DNA of 64,000 nucleotides from an uncultured Prevotella sp. (GTDB lineage: Bacteria > Bacteroidota > Bacteroidia > Bacteroidales > Bacteroidaceae). Where the stretch lies: assembly GCA_934204655.1 (NCBI GenBank), contig CAKPZJ010000009.1:1-64000 (forward strand), read 5' to 3'. A program made the position numbers and the translations under genes. Below are positions 1-10,038 of the stretch, piece by piece (within the stretch, counting starts at the first letter, position 1; every line of letters starts with the position of its first letter). Under the pieces are notes generated by a model. That model saw only the letters and a program-made list of their open reading frames with translations, did no database searches and was not told where the DNA came from.

Positions 1-287
1 TCTATCTTTATAGGGTAAAACAGTTGTTTGCATAAGAAATACAGATTGTTAAAAACACAACAATATTATATGGGCCGTTAGTTGATCTTCATGACTTGAT
101 TTGTTCGAGACAGCACACATATAAGACAGGAGTGTCCGTTTTGGCTCAACCAAAAGGATTGTAAGCCGACATTCATTCCGTTTGCAAAGGCAAGAAAGAG
201 GAAACTACGCGAAACTATTGGCAAAATTAAGTATGCACCAAACTAACTCCGCCAACGGGTATCTAAACTAATTTTGTTCACTTACTT
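1..287. other. Intergenic DNA, no gene recognised
   Basis: A/T-rich stretch at the window edge. I find no credible reading frame, tRNA-like fold or complete promoter here. It probably belongs to the long non-coding region in front of rpoD that also took up the transposase remnant that follows. Confidence 0.5.
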
Positions 288-578
288 TTAATTCGCAGGA
301 GTCAGCATGGAACAGTCATTGGCTGCGGCAGACGTGAACTTGATGTCAGATGCCCCCTCATTTGCTTGGATGTTAGTGTGCATTTTTATGCTTCCTTCTT
401 TCAGACTGCGGTGCATGTCCTCAAACTCAGTCTCAGGTCTGCGGGTGTTGGCATCCGACAAGGTACTGCGCCTTGACATCGTGCCAATGCCAAGTTGGGC
501 GAGTTTGGGCGCTTCGGGAAACATGGAGTCGGTAATCTCGCGCAATGAGTCGAACCTCTTGATGACTGCGTAGAGCAT
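288..578 (-). pseudogene. IS4-family DDE transposase remnant, internally deleted
   Basis: The first 60 codons resemble the N-terminal part of Bacteroidetes IS4-type transposases (AVIKRFDSLREI, LAQLGIGTM, RRSTLSDANTRRPE). The frame then jumps to a segment normally found after the first catalytic Asp (IKMHTNIQANEG, DIKFTSAAANDCSML). The block between them, which in intact relatives carries the IIDSTTI catalytic Asp, is missing, and the reading frame stops at about 97 codons. The usual N-terminus before the first Met is also not recognisable. It cannot be an active transposase. I saw no terminal inverted repeats around it. Family assignment is from memory of the motifs. Confidence 0.75.
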
Positions 579-723
579 GACCGCAAGTCAAATTGCTTCA
601 TCTAACGTTCTCCTTTACGATTATGACGGAATTTGAGAATTTACTTATTAATTTACTTTACTTATTAACGATTTTTACATATAAAATTATAGTCACGGAA
701 CCGCCAAATATCACTTTTTTTTG

Positions 724-731
724 TAACTTTG
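724..731 (+). promoter_or_regulatory. -7 box of the rpoD promoter
   Basis: TAACTTTG matches the Bacteroidetes primary-sigma -7 consensus TAnnTTTG exactly and lies 72 bases before the rpoD start. I could not find a TTTG -33 box at the usual 19-21 base spacing, so the promoter call rests on the -7 box alone. Confidence 0.5.
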
Positions 732-802
732 CATCGTTTTTCGTATAAGGTATATCGAATTGATTGAGCTGCAATCTTTTAGATATTTTTAGACAGGCAA
801 GA

Positions 803-1675
803 ATGAGACAATTAAAGATTTCAAAGAGTATTACCAACCGCTCCAGCGAAGCACTGGACAAGTATTTGGTAGAAATAGGTCGTGCCCCATTGATTACGAT
901 AGACGAGGAGATTGAACTCGCCCAGAAAATCAAAAAGGGAGGCCCCGAAGGCGAGCGCGCCAAAGACAAACTGGTTACGGCAAATCTCCGCTTTGTGGTA
1001 TCGGTGGCCAAGCAGTACCAGCACCAAGGCCTTACACTTACAGACCTTATCGATGAAGGAAATATAGGGCTCATAAAGGCTGCACAGAAATTCGATGAAA
1101 CTCGCGGATTTAAGTTTATCTCGTACGCAGTATGGTGGATTCGTCAGAGCATACTTCAGGCTATCGCCGAGCAAAGCCGTATAGTACGCCTGCCCCTCAA
1201 CCAGGTAGGGTCGCTCAACAAGATTAATCACGAGATTAACAAATTTGAGCAGGCTAACCAGCGCCACCCCTCGGTATCGGAGCTGGCAGATGCTACTAAT
1301 ATCGACGAAGAGAAAATAGGTCAAAGCCTCATGGCCGACGGCCATCATGTAAGTATAGACGCCCCTTTCCAGGACGGCGAAGACAACTGCATGCTTGACG
1401 TGATGCCTTCGGGCGATGACAGCCGTACCGACAAGACTGTAGACCACGAGAGTATGGCGCTGGAACTTAACCAGGTGCTGAGCAAAGTGCTCAAGGATCG
1501 CGAGATCAAGATTATCCGCTACTGTTTCGGTATCGGCTGTCACGAAAAGGGACTTGAGGAAATAGGCGATGAGCTGAAACTGACCCGTGAGCGTGTACGC
1601 CAAATACGCGAGAAGAGCATTACCAAGCTGCGCGACAGTGGTAATGCCAAGATACTGATGAAATACCTGGGCTAA
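803..1675 (+). CDS. rpoD: RNA polymerase primary sigma factor RpoD
   Basis: Housekeeping sigma factor that directs RNA polymerase to vegetative promoters. The 290-residue protein has the short Bacteroidetes architecture with no acidic region 1.1: region 1.2 near the N-terminus (LDKYLVEIGR), region 2 with the RFVVSVAKQY and GFKFISYAVWWIRQSI core/-10 motifs (about residues 75-130), region 3, and region 4 with the helix-turn-helix LTRERVRQIREKSITKLR near the C-terminus. I chose ATG 803 because MRQLKI is the family's usual start; a TTG at 764 would add 13 unsupported residues. It is transcribed alone: a strong terminator follows directly. Confidence 0.96.
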   Translation: MRQLKISKSITNRSSEALDKYLVEIGRAPLITIDEEIELAQKIKKGGPEGERAKDKLVTANLRFVVSVAKQYQHQGLTLTDLIDEGNIGLIKAAQKFDETRGFKFISYAVWWIRQSILQAIAEQSRIVRLPLNQVGSLNKINHEINKFEQANQRHPSVSELADATNIDEEKIGQSLMADGHHVSIDAPFQDGEDNCMLDVMPSGDDSRTDKTVDHESMALELNQVLSKVLKDREIKIIRYCFGIGCHEKGLEEIGDELKLTRERVRQIREKSITKLRDSGNAKILMKYLG

Positions 1676-1703
1676 GCATATAGCTACATTTCACGATATT
1701 ATC

Positions 1704-1735
1704 ATCCCCATCTCAAAAAAGATGGGGATTTTTTT
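1704..1735 (+). terminator. Intrinsic terminator of rpoD
   Basis: Perfect 10-bp stem ATCCCCATCT / AGATGGGGAT around a short A-rich loop, followed by a run of seven T. It lies 28 bases after the rpoD stop. Confidence 0.9.
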
Positions 1736-1783
1736 GTTACTTCGTGCCGAGGTTACGATTATTATGAGTAAGTTTGCAGTAAT

Positions 1784-3820
1784 ATGCGTATCGGCAGAAT
1801 TATCATGCTCGTCATCCTTATAGGGCAAGCCCTCACCATAAGTGGACAGCAGAATGTTAGGCACGACATTCTGCTGCTTGACCGGATTTGCCAATACAGG
1901 AACCAGATAGACACGAGCATGGCCCGGAGCACCCAGACGTATGCCTACCGAAAGTTCGGCCTCAACGTAATACGTCGCAACATCACGCTCTTCCCCATTC
2001 CCACCATGTACCGCATCGCCCACAGCAAGAATCGCCGTTATATAGAGGAGAGCTACGAATTATTCAGCCATAAAAGTACTTACGACTTTGACGCGACACG
2101 TATAGCCCACCTGTCGACCATACCACAGCACAAGCAGACCATGACACGACTGCAGAAATTCCTTGCTCCAAAGTTCTACGAGGAAACGATATTCGGCTCC
2201 AACGTGTTATCACCTTTCTGCAAGGTTAACCGGGTGTTCTACCGTTACCATTTCAAGTACCTATATAATAATAAGGTAGACATAACGTTCTGGCCCAAGG
2301 TAAAAAACACCCAGCTGGTGTATGGCAATGCCACCGTAGACGCTGGCACAGGCCGCATCATAAACGGCAAGATACGAGGCGAGTTCGACATGATAAAGTT
2401 TGCCTTGACATTCACCATGGGCGACAGTGGCATCTATTCCCTATTTCCTACACGGTGTACTCTTAATTCCAAGTTTGAGTTCCTCGGGAATATTATACAA
2501 GCCTCTAACGTAGCCGCTTATGGTCTGCCTAAAGTTCAGGCTGACTCGCTTGCCGCCAACCCTCAGGAGCAACAGATAGCAGCAGTAAGATGTGACAGCC
2601 TCACAGCTGATGAGCAGCAGCTATATGCTGCCTACTACCACAACGACCAGTCCGACAGCACCACGAACGCTCCCAAGAAGCGTGGTTGGGCTAAGCGGTT
2701 TTTCTGGGATGTCCTTGGCGACAACCTGCTCAACAAGATTACCTCCAGCTATGGTGCCGCCAATCAGGGGTATGTACGTATCAACCCCCTGTTTAATCCC
2801 CTGTACATGGGTTATAGCGGCCACAAGGGCTATTACTATAAGTTTGACATCCGCACTACCTATACATTTTCTAATAATAGCTACCTGTACACCCGGTTCA
2901 AAGCCGGCTACTCGTTCAAGCAGCGCCACCTATATTATACCATCCCCTTTGAATATCACTTTGACCGTCGGCGCAATGGATATATCGAGCTACGTTTCAG
3001 CAATGGCAACTGGGTACGTAACGGTGCCCTAAAAGACGAGCTATTAAGTCAGTTCCCCGATACAGCTACCTATAATGATGAACGCCTGAGCTATTTCAGG
3101 GACCTTAACCTCAGCCTGTTAGGCAGCTATGACCTCAATCCTCACATCACCTTACAGGCCGGGATTGTAGCCCACCGCCGTACAGCTGTCGAGCAGGGTG
3201 CCTACCATCAGGCAGGCCTACGCACCTCGTATTACTCTGTAGCCCCCAAGGCCGAGGTTATCTGGCGACCTATGGGCCGTCATGGTCCAGCCATCAATGC
3301 GGCCTACGAACGTAGCATACGCGGGCTGGCCAATGCCGACATAGCCTATGAGCGCTGGGAGTTTGACCTGCAACATATCATAGCCCTCAACCGGTTACGC
3401 TATCTCTCGCTACGGGCTGGCGGCGGTTTCTACACGCTACGCGATGGCAGCAAGTACTTTTTGGACTACACCAACTTCCGCGATAACAACATCCCTGATG
3501 GCTGGAATGATGAGTGGACAGGTGAGTTCAGCCTCTTAGGCAGCCAGTGGTACAACCTGTCGCGCTACTACGTACGTTCCAACATCACCTACGAGACTCC
3601 CCTACTCGCCCTAAGCCGCCTGCCATGGATAGGGCACTTCATTGAGAAAGAACGCATTTACAGCAACATACTGGTAGTTACTCACCTACATCCGTACATC
3701 GAGGTGGGCTATGGGCTGACAACGCGCTGGCTATCGGCAGGCCTGTTTGTAGCCAACCGCAATGGCCGTTATGACGGCATCGGAGTGAAAGTAGGATTAG
3801 AACTCTTTAGACAATGGTAA
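1784..3820 (+). CDS. DUF5686 family outer-membrane beta-barrel protein
   Basis: 678 residues with a Sec signal peptide (MRIGRIIMLVILIGQALTIS then GQQ). The first part carries DUF5686 features: a periplasmic domain with a TGRIINGKIRGEFDM-like strand (about residues 187-205) and MGDSG, followed from about residue 320 by alternating aromatic/polar strands typical of a beta-barrel ending in W. Relatives often have an N-terminal carboxypeptidase-regulatory-like domain; this one does not. Molecular function is unknown; family members are thought to be outer-membrane proteins. Its last 7 bases overlap the addA-like gene, so the two are probably co-translated. A TAAGTTTG -7-like box (1769-1776) lies only 7 bases before the ATG; an internal ATG at 1805 is an alternative start. 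Confidence 0.8.
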   Translation: MRIGRIIMLVILIGQALTISGQQNVRHDILLLDRICQYRNQIDTSMARSTQTYAYRKFGLNVIRRNITLFPIPTMYRIAHSKNRRYIEESYELFSHKSTYDFDATRIAHLSTIPQHKQTMTRLQKFLAPKFYEETIFGSNVLSPFCKVNRVFYRYHFKYLYNNKVDITFWPKVKNTQLVYGNATVDAGTGRIINGKIRGEFDMIKFALTFTMGDSGIYSLFPTRCTLNSKFEFLGNIIQASNVAAYGLPKVQADSLAANPQEQQIAAVRCDSLTADEQQLYAAYYHNDQSDSTTNAPKKRGWAKRFFWDVLGDNLLNKITSSYGAANQGYVRINPLFNPLYMGYSGHKGYYYKFDIRTTYTFSNNSYLYTRFKAGYSFKQRHLYYTIPFEYHFDRRRNGYIELRFSNGNWVRNGALKDELLSQFPDTATYNDERLSYFRDLNLSLLGSYDLNPHITLQAGIVAHRRTAVEQGAYHQAGLRTSYYSVAPKAEVIWRPMGRHGPAINAAYERSIRGLANADIAYERWEFDLQHIIALNRLRYLSLRAGGGFYTLRDGSKYFLDYTNFRDNNIPDGWNDEWTGEFSLLGSQWYNLSRYYVRSNITYETPLLALSRLPWIGHFIEKERIYSNILVVTHLHPYIEVGYGLTTRWLSAGLFVANRNGRYDGIGVKVGLELFRQW

Positions 3821-6800
3821 ACAAGACTATCCCCCTGACTGTGTACAAGGCCAGCGCCGGATCGGGCAAGACCTTTACGCTGGCCATAGAGTATATCAAA
3901 CTGGTCATCAAGAACCCTGCATGCTACAGGAATATCCTGGCCGTAACCTTTACCAACAAGGCGACCGAGGAGATGAAGACACGCATACTGACACAGCTCT
4001 ATGGGCTGTGGAAGCAGCTTCCCTCATCGCAAGTCTATATGGATCAGGTGACAGCAGCATTAGGATTTGCACCCGCCATGGTAGCGGCTCAGGCCGGAGA
4101 GGCCCTGAAACTGCTGTTACATAACTATAACTATTTCCGAGTAGAGACTATCGATACATTCTTCCAGAGTGTACTGCGCAACATGGCTCGCGAATTAGAC
4201 CTAACGGCCAACCTACGCATAGGGCTTAACGACTATCAGGTAGAGGAACAGGCTGTAGACGAGCTCATAGAGAACCTGAACGTACAGGACAAGGTTTTTG
4301 GCTGGATAATGCAGTATGTCAAGGAAAACATATCCGAGGACAAAGGCTGGAACGTAATAGGGCTCATCAAGCGGTTTGGCAAAAATATTTTCAGCAACAT
4401 ATACCGTGAAAATAGCAAGGCCATTAACCAGGTATTGAGCCAGCAGGGATTTTTCAGTCAATATACTCAGACGCTACAGTCTATCCGCACCAATGCCCTG
4501 AACAAACTGAACCACTACGTGGCGTTCTTCTTTGACACCCTGGAAGAAAACGGACTCGAGATAAGCGACTTCAGCCGCGGGCGAACGGGAGTTTGCGGCT
4601 ACTTTATCAAACTGAGGGATGGCAAGTACAGCGATAAGGACGTGCTGACCAAGACGGTGTTAGACGCGATGGAAGATGCCGGAAAATGGGTAAAGGCCGC
4701 AGACCGTAAAGCCGGCAATGTGGCCTACGAGCTGGTCAATGATGTACTGATGGCCCATCTGAATGAGACCGAGCGCGTTCGCCGTCAACAGGTGGGACTC
4801 TATCAAAGTGCGGAACTCACCCTGAAGCATCTAAATCAGCTTAGGCTACTGGAAAACATCGAGAAGACGGTACGCGAGATGAACGAGGACGCTAACCGTT
4901 TCCTCCTAAGCGACACTCAGCACCTGCTTAACGCCATTATCCAGGACAGCGACTCTCCCTTTGTATTCGAGAAGATAGGCGCTCACTTGAACCACATTAT
5001 GATAGATGAGTTCCAGGACACCAGCACTATCCAATGGAAAAATTTCAGGGTGCTGCTGCAAGAGTGCATGAGCCATGAAGACGACACCAACCTCATCGTA
5101 GGCGATGTAAAGCAGAGTATATACCGTTGGCGCTCGGGCGACTGGCGGCTGCTGAACAATATAGAGGGTGAGTTTGCCCATGCTACCGACATGGTACAGG
5201 TCAAGTCGCTGATAACCAACTACCGCTCATTGCGCAATGTCATCGAGTTCAATAACGCCTTTTTCACCCTGGCCACCAAGACCGAGTATGGCCAACTGGA
5301 GGATAACGAGGAGGCACAGCAACTGGTCAGGGCTTATGCCGATGTACGGCAGATCCCCGGAAAGCAGGCTATGGAAGGTCATATAGAGGTAGAGCTGATG
5401 CCCAAGCAAGACTATCAGGAGCAGATAATGACCCGCATAGCCGACACGATAGACTCACTGTTACAGAGAGGTTTTTCCGCCAACAGCATAGCCATCCTGT
5501 GCCGCAGCAAGTCTACCATCCAGGAGATAGCAGACTACTTTAGTGAGAACCGGACAGACTTGCCGCTTATATCTGACGAAGCCTTCCGGCTGGACTCCTC
5601 CGAGGCTGTTAATACCATCATCAGCAGTCTACGTTTCATAGCTAACCCGACCGACAAAATAGAGCGGGCTTTCTTAGAGAAGGTGGGAATGGCCGATGTC
5701 ATCGAACGCGACCGTGACAACCTACTCGGCATGCCACTTTACAACCTGGTGCAGCACATCTATGGCATACTCGACAAGAGCCATATACAGCATCAGAGTG
5801 CCTATCTGCTGGACTTTTTTGACCGTCTAAGCACCTTCTTAGCCGACAGCATGCCCGACATCAACGATTTCTTAGACGAATGGGACAATAATCTGCATGA
5901 GAAGACTATCCAGAGCAACGAGGCCGACGGCATCAGACTTATTACCATCCACAAGAGTAAGGGGTTAGAGTTTGACCACGTCATCCTGCCCGCCTGTGAC
6001 TGGGCTTTAGAAAAGACGGGGACTACCCTATGGTGTACACCCACGATAGAGCCATTCAACCAGATGCCCCTGGTGCCGATAGACTTTAGCAAGAACGCCA
6101 TGACGGGTACCATCTATGAAGCCGATTACCACCATGAGCATCTACAGAACGTGGTGGACAACCTGAACCTACTCTATGTGGCGTTTACCCGGGCCAAGAA
6201 GAGCCTATATATATATGGTAAAAGGGGCACGGCCCTGATGCGGTCCAAATTGATAGAGGATATCATGGAGCCACTGGCCAACCAGCTTGGGGGAACCTAC
6301 ACAGGAGATGCCGCCGACCGCAACAGCACTCTGTGCTTAGACTATGGCGAGCTGCCCATAGTTCATGAAGCTGGGCAGGCGACCAACCGGGAAACCGAGA
6401 ATGTATTCAGGCATACGGCAGAAGCCATCGGCATACAGGAACTAAGCATATCGGCGCCCAAAGCAACATTCAGACAAAGTAATAAGAGCCAGGAGTTCCT
6501 GGAGGACACCGAGGACGACGACAAGGCCAGATACATTAAGACCGGAAGCCTGTTACACAAAGTGTTCTCCATGATAAAGACCGCAGAGGACATAGAGGGT
6601 GCCCTGGCCGAACTGGAAGGCGAGGGGCTCATCTATGACAGCGAGCTGAAGAGAGACAAACTGATAGCCATGCTACGTAGCCGGTTAGAGAATGAGAAAG
6701 TCCGCGACTGGTTCTCTGACCGCTGGACAGTGTACAACGAACAGACCATCCTGCATATAGACCCCGTGACTAACAGCGTTGTCCAACTGCGTCCTGACCG

Positions 6801-6975
6801 TGTCATTACCGATGGCAATCAGTATATCGTCATTGATTTTAAGTTCGGCCGGTCGCGCCCAGAGTATCAGGCTCAGATCCGGGGCTACATAGACCAACTG
6901 CGCCAGATGGGACACACCCAGGTAAAGGGTTACCTGTGGTTTGTTTATAGTAACCAAATAGAGGAAGTAAGATGA
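3814..6975 (+). CDS. addA: AddA-like UvrD/Rep helicase-nuclease (exonuclease V beta-type subunit)
   Basis: ATP-dependent helicase and nuclease subunit of a double-strand-break processing complex. Visible motifs: Walker A ASAGSGKTF (about residue 13), Walker B MIDEFQDTS (about 395), GDVKQSIYRWR (about 430), motif V IHKSKGLEFDHV (about 709), motif VI YVAFTRAKKSL (about 786), and a C-terminal PD-(D/E)XK nuclease with RPDRV...VIDFKFGR...Q (about 990-1030). At 1053 residues it is close to Bacteroidetes RecB/AddA-like proteins. It overlaps the upstream barrel gene by 7 bases and the addB-like gene by 4 (ATGA), which points to translational coupling. The exact subgroup (AddA versus another RecB-like type) is inferred. 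Confidence 0.93.
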   Translation: MVNKTIPLTVYKASAGSGKTFTLAIEYIKLVIKNPACYRNILAVTFTNKATEEMKTRILTQLYGLWKQLPSSQVYMDQVTAALGFAPAMVAAQAGEALKLLLHNYNYFRVETIDTFFQSVLRNMARELDLTANLRIGLNDYQVEEQAVDELIENLNVQDKVFGWIMQYVKENISEDKGWNVIGLIKRFGKNIFSNIYRENSKAINQVLSQQGFFSQYTQTLQSIRTNALNKLNHYVAFFFDTLEENGLEISDFSRGRTGVCGYFIKLRDGKYSDKDVLTKTVLDAMEDAGKWVKAADRKAGNVAYELVNDVLMAHLNETERVRRQQVGLYQSAELTLKHLNQLRLLENIEKTVREMNEDANRFLLSDTQHLLNAIIQDSDSPFVFEKIGAHLNHIMIDEFQDTSTIQWKNFRVLLQECMSHEDDTNLIVGDVKQSIYRWRSGDWRLLNNIEGEFAHATDMVQVKSLITNYRSLRNVIEFNNAFFTLATKTEYGQLEDNEEAQQLVRAYADVRQIPGKQAMEGHIEVELMPKQDYQEQIMTRIADTIDSLLQRGFSANSIAILCRSKSTIQEIADYFSENRTDLPLISDEAFRLDSSEAVNTIISSLRFIANPTDKIERAFLEKVGMADVIERDRDNLLGMPLYNLVQHIYGILDKSHIQHQSAYLLDFFDRLSTFLADSMPDINDFLDEWDNNLHEKTIQSNEADGIRLITIHKSKGLEFDHVILPACDWALEKTGTTLWCTPTIEPFNQMPLVPIDFSKNAMTGTIYEADYHHEHLQNVVDNLNLLYVAFTRAKKSLYIYGKRGTALMRSKLIEDIMEPLANQLGGTYTGDAADRNSTLCLDYGELPIVHEAGQATNRETENVFRHTAEAIGIQELSISAPKATFRQSNKSQEFLEDTEDDDKARYIKTGSLLHKVFSMIKTAEDIEGALAELEGEGLIYDSELKRDKLIAMLRSRLENEKVRDWFSDRWTVYNEQTILHIDPVTNSVVQLRPDRVITDGNQYIVIDFKFGRSRPEYQAQIRGYIDQLRQMGHTQVKGYLWFVYSNQIEEVR

Positions 6976-9833
6976 AAAAGAATTTCTTAGAATACGTAGC
7001 TCACGACCTGATAGCCAAATACGGCTGTAACTTATCTCGCATAGCCGTGGTGTTCCCCAATAAGCGCGCCTCGCTCTTCATGAACGAATACCTGGCCCGC
7101 GAGGCCCGTCAGCCGATGTGGAGCCCAGCCTATATCACCATCAGCGAACTGTTCAGGGACAAGTCGGCCCTAACCGTGGCCGACCCCATCAAGCAGGTGT
7201 GCGACTTGTACCGCTCATTCACCACGATTACCGGGAGCACGGAGTCCTTGGACCACTTCTATGGATGGGGGCAACTACTGTTGGCCGACTTTGACGATAT
7301 AGACAAGAACATGGCCGATGCCCATCAGGTCTTTGCCAACCTGAAGGACATTCACGAGCTGGACAACGTGGACTATCTGAACCAAGACCAGCGCGATATT
7401 CTGAAAAATTTCTTCAGCAATTTCAGCGATGACCATACCTCGGAACTCAAGAAGCGCTTCCTGTCACTGTGGTGCCACTTTGAAGATATTTATCACGACT
7501 TCAACCAGCGGTTAGAGCAGCAGGGGCTGGCCTATGAGGGTGCCCTGTACCGCCGGGTGGCCGAAGATGACGAGGCCCAGTACACTTACGATGCCTATGT
7601 GTTCGTGGGGTTCAACGTACTACAACAGGTAGAGTGCCAGCTGTTTCGCCGGCTCCAGCAGATGGGCAAGGCGCACTTCTACTGGGACTTCGACAATTAT
7701 TATCTGTCGGGCAATGAGGCTGGGCACTACATCAATAAATATCTCTATGAGTTTGGCAACGAGTTAGACAATGACAACGCTGAGCTATATAACAACCTGA
7801 GCGCTGAGAAGGACATCACCTATATAGCATCGACCACCGAGAGTGCCCAGGCACATTACATTACCTCCTGGATCAAAGCCAACGGGCGCATAGCTGCCGG
7901 ACGCAAAACAGCCATTGTACTCTGTGACGAGTCGCTGCTACAGACTGTTATTCACTGTCTGCCTCCCGAGGTTACCAAGGTTAACATTACCACAGGCTAT
8001 CCGCTGGCCCAGTCGCCCGTAGCTTCTCTGGTACAACTGCTGTTAAGTCTGCAAAACTTTGGAAGGGTTCGCGGCACCGATAAATACCGTCTCCACGAAG
8101 TTAGTAAGGCTCTCCAGCATCCCTATATGCGCTTCTTGTCGGACCAGTGTACCGACCTGGTAAGCCGACTGCAACAGTACAAGTGCTACTACCCCACCCG
8201 CAGACAGCTAAGTGCTGACGATGGGCTGGCCCTGCTCTTCAGCGATATTGAAGAACGCTGCGAGGACTATAATCTGAGTACATCGCAATGGATACTGGAC
8301 CTGCTGAAACTGATAGGGCATAATGCGTTGGCCGAGAAAGATGCCTTACGCCAGGAGTCTATATTCAGAATGTACATGGTGATAAACCGCCTGTCATCGC
8401 TCATTGCCTCGGGCGACCTGACGGTAGACCGCATCACTTTCGAGCGACTTGTTACCCAACTCATACAGTCTACTACCATTCCCTTTCATGGCGAGCCGGC
8501 CGAGGGAATACAGATTATGGGTGTGCTGGAAACCCGTAACCTGGACTTTGACCACATCCTGGTTCTGTCGGCCTCAGAGGGCAATATGCCCAAAGGCACG
8601 AACGATGCCTCGTTTATCCCCTACTCGATACGCAAGGCTTACGGCCTGACTACGATAGACAACAAGGTGGCCATATATGCCTACTACTTTCACAGGCTCC
8701 TTCAGAGAGCTACCGACATAACCCTGACATACAACCATGCCACTGAGGAAGGGCACACGGGCGAGATGAGCCGGTTTATGATTCAGTTTATGGTAGAGAG
8801 TGCCCACACCATCAAGCATAAGACGCTGATGCCGGAGCAGACTTTCACCAGGCGGCACCCCGTAGCCATTGAGAAATCAGCCGAAGTGATAAGCCGGCTT
8901 GACAGTATTGACAGCCTGTCGCCTACAGCCATCAACCGCTATCTGTATTGTCCTCTCACATTTTATTATAATGTAATCCAGAAAATTAAAGAGCCTGATG
9001 AGAGCGATGAGGACTTGATAGATAACCGTGTCTTCGGCAATATCTTCCACCGCAGTGCCGAACTGATATATAGCCCATTTGTACAAAGTGGGCAGAAAGT
9101 ACTGGGCGAGGACATAGAGCAACTGCTAAAACATGGCGAACGGATAGAGATGATAGTAGATCAGGCTTTTCGCGAACTACTGTTCAAGGTTGATGAAAGC
9201 GGTTATATCCCTGAGTACAACGGTCTGCAGCTTATCAACCGTGGAGTCATCATCAGCTATCTACGCAAGTTGCTTGAGATAGACCACAAACTAACTCCGT
9301 TCCGCATATTGGGATTGGAAAAACGGGTAGAAACCACCATTCAGATAGATACGCCCACCGGTGTGCGTCCCCTCAACCTCTATGGGTTCATAGACCGGCT
9401 CGATGAGGTAACCGACAGTGCCGGCCAGCGTATCAGGGTGATAGACTACAAGACCGGGCGGCTGGCTACCAAGCGTGTGACCACTATAGGCGAGCTATTC
9501 ACTGGCGAGGACTATCAGGAGAAGCACACCAACTATTATCTGCAGGCCACCCTATATGCCCTGATAGTAAGCCATGAACAGACGATTAACGACTTGCGCC
9601 TCCCGGTAAGTCCGGCCCTGATATTCATCCAGCATACTTCCGCCAATGAATATGACCCTACCCTGCTGTTAGACCGGGATAAGATGGTAAGGGCTACCGA
9701 TTTCGAGCAAGAGTTTGACCAGGGACTTAAACGGGTGCTGCAACAGATATTCGACCCATCCCAGCCTTTCAGCCCTACTCCGCATAGGGAACGCTGCGCC
9801 AACTGTGTGTACCGCAATCTGTGCCACCAGTGA
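6972..9833 (+). CDS. addB: AddB-like PD-(D/E)XK nuclease, partner of AddA
   Basis: Second subunit of the recombination nuclease. The N-terminal half is a degenerate helicase-like fold (VVFPNKRASLFMNEYLA, residues 26-42). The C-terminal half carries the nuclease motif VIDYKTGR (about 824) with an upstream D in YGFIDRLDE and a downstream Q (NYYLQATLYA). One Cys before the nuclease (YCPLTFYY, about 660) and three at the very end (CANCVYRNLC) match the four ligands of the AddB-type 4Fe-4S cluster that clasps the nuclease domain. Start ATG overlaps the addA stop as ATGA. The 3' end runs into the attenuator region of the aromatic operon. Confidence 0.9.
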   Translation: MKKNFLEYVAHDLIAKYGCNLSRIAVVFPNKRASLFMNEYLAREARQPMWSPAYITISELFRDKSALTVADPIKQVCDLYRSFTTITGSTESLDHFYGWGQLLLADFDDIDKNMADAHQVFANLKDIHELDNVDYLNQDQRDILKNFFSNFSDDHTSELKKRFLSLWCHFEDIYHDFNQRLEQQGLAYEGALYRRVAEDDEAQYTYDAYVFVGFNVLQQVECQLFRRLQQMGKAHFYWDFDNYYLSGNEAGHYINKYLYEFGNELDNDNAELYNNLSAEKDITYIASTTESAQAHYITSWIKANGRIAAGRKTAIVLCDESLLQTVIHCLPPEVTKVNITTGYPLAQSPVASLVQLLLSLQNFGRVRGTDKYRLHEVSKALQHPYMRFLSDQCTDLVSRLQQYKCYYPTRRQLSADDGLALLFSDIEERCEDYNLSTSQWILDLLKLIGHNALAEKDALRQESIFRMYMVINRLSSLIASGDLTVDRITFERLVTQLIQSTTIPFHGEPAEGIQIMGVLETRNLDFDHILVLSASEGNMPKGTNDASFIPYSIRKAYGLTTIDNKVAIYAYYFHRLLQRATDITLTYNHATEEGHTGEMSRFMIQFMVESAHTIKHKTLMPEQTFTRRHPVAIEKSAEVISRLDSIDSLSPTAINRYLYCPLTFYYNVIQKIKEPDESDEDLIDNRVFGNIFHRSAELIYSPFVQSGQKVLGEDIEQLLKHGERIEMIVDQAFRELLFKVDESGYIPEYNGLQLINRGVIISYLRKLLEIDHKLTPFRILGLEKRVETTIQIDTPTGVRPLNLYGFIDRLDEVTDSAGQRIRVIDYKTGRLATKRVTTIGELFTGEDYQEKHTNYYLQATLYALIVSHEQTINDLRLPVSPALIFIQHTSANEYDPTLLLDRDKMVRATDFEQEFDQGLKRVLQQIFDPSQPFSPTPHRERCANCVYRNLCHQ

Positions 9834-9901
9834 CGAGATGGCCACCAGCCTGCAGGAGAACCTCTATAATAAGGTAAAGATTAAAAAAAACTGACGAAAT
9901 G

Positions 9902-9933
9902 TTTGCATAAGTCATCGGAAAGTTATACTTTTG
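9902..9933 (+). promoter_or_regulatory. Promoter of the aromatic amino acid operon
   Basis: TTTG (-33, 9902-9905), 20-base spacer, TACTTTTG (-7, 9926-9933): an exact match to the Bacteroidetes housekeeping promoter. The transcript would begin near 9940, about 20 bases before the leader peptide ATG. Confidence 0.85.
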
Positions 9934-9960
9934 CAACATAAACGAGCAATAAACAAGAAA

Positions 9961-10038
9961 ATGGTAGCAATGAACGCATACTTTTACGGCTTTTACTTTT
10001 ACTTTGCAAGCGATTGTGAAGCGGGAAGTTGCGTGTAA
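9961..10038 (+). CDS. Phe/Tyr-rich attenuator leader peptide
   Basis: A 25-codon open frame (in-frame ATGs at 9961 and 9970) that encodes NAYFYGFYFYF: eight of nine consecutive codons (9979-10005) are Phe or Tyr, four of each, all TTT or TAC. It ends in a TAA at 10036 that lies just past one arm of the antiterminator. It is positioned between the promoter and the terminator, directly ahead of the Phe/Tyr biosynthesis operon. Its role is inferred to be that of a sensing leader peptide like those of classic phe and trp attenuators; the peptide itself needs no further function. Confidence 0.88.
   Translation: MVAMNAYFYGFYFYFASDCEAGSCV

Noticed and set aside
821..1603. Long open frame (260 codons) antisense to rpoD
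   Set aside because: Mirror of the rpoD codon pattern; no family motif, and rpoD itself is certain.
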